38,184 nucleotides of DNA from Parcubacteria group bacterium M6-OD1-1 (lineage in GTDB: Bacteria > Patescibacteriota > Minisyncoccia > GWC2-36-17 > M10-OD1-4): the NCBI GenBank assembly GCA_003056085.1, contig LSNK01000005.1, positions 74,122-112,305 of the forward strand, given 5' to 3'. Below, piece after piece: positions 34,967 through 38,184 of this stretch; the stretch's first letter is position 1, and each line of letters begins with the position of its first letter. The notes under the pieces were generated by a model, which saw nothing but the letters and a program-made list of their open reading frames with translations, ran no database searches and was not told the origin of the DNA. Position numbers and translations under genes: made by a program.

Positions 34967-35040
34967 TAGAGTTTGCACATCTGAGTACGGTTTAATTAAA
35001 AAATGTGCTGAATGTGTAAATCCTAATTAATATAAAAAAT

Positions 35041-35505
35041 ATGGATTTTTTAGGACCAATTGATATTGAAATACTTATTAAGATAATTTTGGCGTTTTTT
35101 CTCGGGATTGTTATCGGTATAGAAAGAGAATTTGCCGGCAAAGAAGCTGGGCCAAGAACATATTCCATGGTGACGGTTGGTGTTACTTTATTTACAATTT
35201 TATCTTTGGATTCAAGGTTTGCCGGTGAGAACGCGAGAATAATCGCTCAAATAATAACAGGTATCGGTTTTTTAGGCGCCGGACTTATAATATTTCATGG
35301 CAGTAAGGTGCATGGGCTTGCAACAGCGGCAAGTATTTGGATAATGGCTGCAATAGGAATTGCGGTTGGAATGGGATATTATGCTGTAGCTGTATTTTCC
35401 ACTACTGTTGCTCTTTTTGTTTTGTATGTATTTAGAAAATTTGACTTTGATGAAAGACTTCATAAAATAAGCGGTTACAAAGAAGAGGATCATCTTAGAA
35501 AGTAA
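35041..35505 (+). CDS. MgtC/SapB family membrane protein
   Basis: LAFFLGIVIGIEREFAGKEAGPRTYSMVTVGVTLFTIL, ITGIGFLGAGLI, VHGLATAASIWIMAAIGIAVGMGYY. Confidence 0.93.
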   Translation: MDFLGPIDIEILIKIILAFFLGIVIGIEREFAGKEAGPRTYSMVTVGVTLFTILSLDSRFAGENARIIAQIITGIGFLGAGLIIFHGSKVHGLATAASIWIMAAIGIAVGMGYYAVAVFSTTVALFVLYVFRKFDFDERLHKISGYKEEDHLRK

Positions 35506-35570
35506 AATTATAAAGAAGCTCCTATAAAACTTAAAAACATTATTTGTTTTACGAGTTATAGTTTAAAAAA

Positions 35571-36701
35571 ATGGATAAAAGTTTTTGGTATGCAGTATCT
35601 ATATTAATGGGTACCATGGTTGGTGTTGGTATGTTTGCCCTGCCTTATGTTTTTTATAAGGCAGGGTTTTTTATTGGATTTTTTTATCTAATTATCTTAT
35701 TTTTTATTTTACTCAATTTACACTTAATGATGGGGGAGATTGTTTTAAGAACTAAAGAGCGTCATAGGTTTATCGGTTATATTGGAATGTATCTTGGGGA
35801 TAAACAAAAAGGCATCGTTGCTTTTACAAATATTTTTGGAGTTTTTGGAAGTTTGCTCGTATATATTCTAGTTTCCGGACTATTTTTAAAAATAGTAAGT
35901 TACAATTTTTTGCCCAATATTGATTTAAATCAGATTTTTTTCTGGTTTGTAATGAGCGTTGTTTTGTTTTTTGGAGTCAAAATAGTAAAAAGATCAGAAT
36001 TGGTGCTCATGATATTTTTAATTGCTATTGTTTTTGTAATGCTTTTTTTCGGCATTTCAAATATTGATGCTGTTAATTTTTTAAGTTTTGACATCAGTAA
36101 TGCTTTTTTGCCGTACGGAGTCATTATGTACTCTTTGGTTGGGATTTCAGCAATTCCTTTAATGAGGGAATTTTTAAACGGAGAAGAAAGAAAACTTAAA
36201 AAATCTATTTTCGCAGGAGTTTTCATTCCTGCTCTTATATATCTTTTGTTCGCTTTTTTGGTTATTGGTGTTAGCGGACCTTTGGTTTCTGAAGATGCAC
36301 TGTCCGGATTAACTGACATATTAGGGCAAGGGGTTGCTTTTTTAGGAGCTTTATTTGGTCTTTTTGCTATTGCTACTTCATATGTCGCTTATGCTTTTTA
36401 TTTAAAGCAGACTTTAGTTTTTGATTTTAACATAAGTGAAAAAGCGGCTCTTTTTCTTGTTTTTACAATTCCGGTACTGACTTTATTTTTAATGCCGGTT
36501 GGATTTATAGAGATAATCATATTTTTAGGAGCGGTTTTTGGAGGAGTGGATGCTATTTTTCTAACTTGGTTATATCAAAAAGCAAAAAAAACAGGTAGAA
36601 GAAATCCGGAATATTCTTTAAAGGTTCCGGTTTTTTTAGTTTATTTTATGATAGCTTTGTTTTTGGGAGGAATATTTTACGAAATAATTTATAATATCTA
36701 A
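35571..36701 (+). CDS. Amino-acid permease (aromatic amino-acid transporter-like)
   Basis: ILMGTMVGVGMFALPYVFYKAGFFIGFFYL, about 11 TM segments, ISAIPLMREFLNGEERKLKKSIFAGVFIPALIYLLFAFLVIGVSG. Confidence 0.82.
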   Translation: MDKSFWYAVSILMGTMVGVGMFALPYVFYKAGFFIGFFYLIILFFILLNLHLMMGEIVLRTKERHRFIGYIGMYLGDKQKGIVAFTNIFGVFGSLLVYILVSGLFLKIVSYNFLPNIDLNQIFFWFVMSVVLFFGVKIVKRSELVLMIFLIAIVFVMLFFGISNIDAVNFLSFDISNAFLPYGVIMYSLVGISAIPLMREFLNGEERKLKKSIFAGVFIPALIYLLFAFLVIGVSGPLVSEDALSGLTDILGQGVAFLGALFGLFAIATSYVAYAFYLKQTLVFDFNISEKAALFLVFTIPVLTLFLMPVGFIEIIIFLGAVFGGVDAIFLTWLYQKAKKTGRRNPEYSLKVPVFLVYFMIALFLGGIFYEIIYNI

Positions 36702-36702
36702 T

Positions 36703-38001
36703 ATGGATAAAATTTTTAAAATAGAAAAATATTTATTTTATCTTTTAGTATTTTCTATTCCATTTCAGATAAGGGTTTTTGTATATGAATGGGGAGCTAA
36801 AAGAGATGAGTTTTTTTCAGCTTTTTTTTATTTTACAGATGCTCTAATTTTGGCAATTTTCTTTCTCTGGATTTTTAGAGGATTTAAAATGAAAATAGAA
36901 AAATATGACTATTTCCTATTCGGTTTTTTGTTTGTTTTTCTTTTCTCCGTTTTAAATATGGAGTATCTAAGTTTTGGATTTTATCAAATACTGAAACTTT
37001 TGGAATTTGTTCTTTTGTATTTTTATATAAAGAGCAATATGAAATATTTTAATTTAAACACCATTTTATATATTTTTGTTTTTTCCGGTGTTTTTCAGGC
37101 TCTTTTGGGAATTTTTCAGTTTTTAACACAAGGCAGTTTAGGATTTAAATATTTGGGGGAGACAAATCTTTCCGCTCAAATACCCGGTGTCGCAAAAATA
37201 GATACAACGGACGGAAAGATTATGAGACCTTATGGGACATTTACTCATCCAAATGTTTTAGCGGCTTATTTGTTTTTTTCTTTGGCATTTTTTTACCTTT
37301 TACTGAAAGACAAAGTTTTCAAATTGCAAATTAAAAAGTTTTTTACATTACAAACAGGTTTTTGGTTTGATGTCTCCATTTTTTTTGTTTTGTTTTTAGG
37401 ATTTTTTCTAACATTTTCAAGGAGTGTCTTTTTAGTCTTTGCTCTTTTTTCGCTAACTCTTTTTTTAAAAAGTAAAAAAAAGAGCTTAGTCAGGAAATAC
37501 ATTGTATTGTCAGCCATTTTATTTTTAATATTTTCAGCCGTTTTTTCAAATGAGTTTTACCCCAGAGTTAATATTTTAAATGACTCAGAAAATTTAAATT
37601 TCAGAATGATTTATAAAGAAACAGCCGTCAATTTTATATCAGAAAACACACTATTTGGGGTTGGTCCGGGTAATTTTGTAAACAGCTCCAAAGTTTTAAA
37701 TATTTTTCCGGAAAATATGTCCTGGGCTTACCAGCCTGTGCATAATACATATTTTTTAATTGCCTCGGAAATTGGAATTTTTGGTTTTTTATTCTTTTTG
37801 GCTTTCCTTGTTTTTTTAATGATAAATTTAAATAAATTTCAAAAAAATGGTAATTTTAAAATGATATTTTTAGGTATTTTGTTTTCTGTTGCGTTGCTTT
37901 TCTTTTCTGATCATTATTTTTGGGATCTCCAGCAAGGAAAATTAATGTTTTGGTTTTTTTTGGGTATTTTAGCTTGGTATGGTTCCAATAATAAAGTATA
38001 A
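36703..38001 (+). CDS. O-antigen ligase (WaaL) family polysaccharide polymerase/ligase
   Basis: Polytopic; IMRPYGTFTHPNVLAAYLFFSLAF, FFLTFSRSVFLVFALFSL, NTLFGVGPGNFVN, PVHNTYFLIASEIGIFGFLFFLAFL. Confidence 0.88.
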   Translation: MDKIFKIEKYLFYLLVFSIPFQIRVFVYEWGAKRDEFFSAFFYFTDALILAIFFLWIFRGFKMKIEKYDYFLFGFLFVFLFSVLNMEYLSFGFYQILKLLEFVLLYFYIKSNMKYFNLNTILYIFVFSGVFQALLGIFQFLTQGSLGFKYLGETNLSAQIPGVAKIDTTDGKIMRPYGTFTHPNVLAAYLFFSLAFFYLLLKDKVFKLQIKKFFTLQTGFWFDVSIFFVLFLGFFLTFSRSVFLVFALFSLTLFLKSKKKSLVRKYIVLSAILFLIFSAVFSNEFYPRVNILNDSENLNFRMIYKETAVNFISENTLFGVGPGNFVNSSKVLNIFPENMSWAYQPVHNTYFLIASEIGIFGFLFFLAFLVFLMINLNKFQKNGNFKMIFLGILFSVALLFFSDHYFWDLQQGKLMFWFFLGILAWYGSNNKV

Positions 38002-38112
38002 ATCTTAGATAGAGAAATTTATATAATAAATAATTTGAGCTTATTTATAACTTCCATATTCTATGCAATACATGATACAATAAAAACACAAAATAAATTT
38101 TAACTTTCTATT

Positions 38113-38184
38113 ATGATCTCAAATAAATTAACAAAAACACTCTCTCTAACACTTTTTGTTTTCATCTTTCTAATCTTAGGCTCT
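38113..38184 (+). CDS. 5' end of a secreted/membrane protein (cut by window edge)
   Basis: ATG-initiated frame MISNKLTKTLSLTLFVFIFLILGS (signal peptide-like), open to the window end. Confidence 0.5.
   Translation, partial: MISNKLTKTLSLTLFVFIFLILGS

Noticed and set aside
34973-35014. TTTGCACAT/ATGTGTAAA hairpin upstream of mgtC as a Mg2+ riboswitch
   Set aside because: Only about 9 bp, with no match to known Mg riboswitch layout recognised; too weak to claim.
1-38184. CRISPR arrays, rRNA, tRNA genes, insertion sequences or prophage
   Set aside because: No repeat-spacer pattern, no transposase/integrase motifs and no cloverleaf with CCA-type ends were seen apart from the tmRNA.

Overview
This AT-rich bacterial window is gene-dense and looks like a Patescibacteria/CPR (Parcubacteria-like) chromosome. 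That placement is inferred from gene content and style, not from a search. The left part is mostly minus strand: a PBP1-type murein synthase cut by the window edge, ruvC, NUDIX, yebC, ruvB, a PilB/GspE ATPase and a degenerate DHH-like protein. The centre and right are mostly plus strand: RNase J, an orphan methyltransferase, two histidine kinases, tsaE, a RelE-type TA pair, polA, a DUF1858 protein, a ZnuCB-like ABC pair, VanZ, argS, ileS, recO, a DUF11-like surface protein, an M16 protease, a beta-CASP nuclease, a LOG-like protein, MgtC, an amino-acid permease and an O-antigen ligase. Within that half, rplT/rpmI/infC and ssrA(tmRNA)/smpB lie on the minus strand. The most interesting observations are: (1) an apparently catalytically complete histidine-phosphatase domain (about 215 aa) inserted in frame in the isoleucyl-tRNA synthetase; (2) a roughly 170-nt structured ncRNA candidate between ruvB and pilB, with a near-ideal promoter and G-U pairs that fix its strand; (3) dispersed arrays with a strict 7-bp period but different sequences at each locus, mostly just upstream of start codons and twice inside coding sequence (tsaE, ileS); (4) a perfect 19-bp hairpin 2 nt upstream of the start of the degenerate DHH protein; (5) a tmRNA encoding an unusually long, atypical tag (ANLFSKAKAALASAFAPSLAFARV). 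No searches were run. All family assignments come from motifs read by eye.
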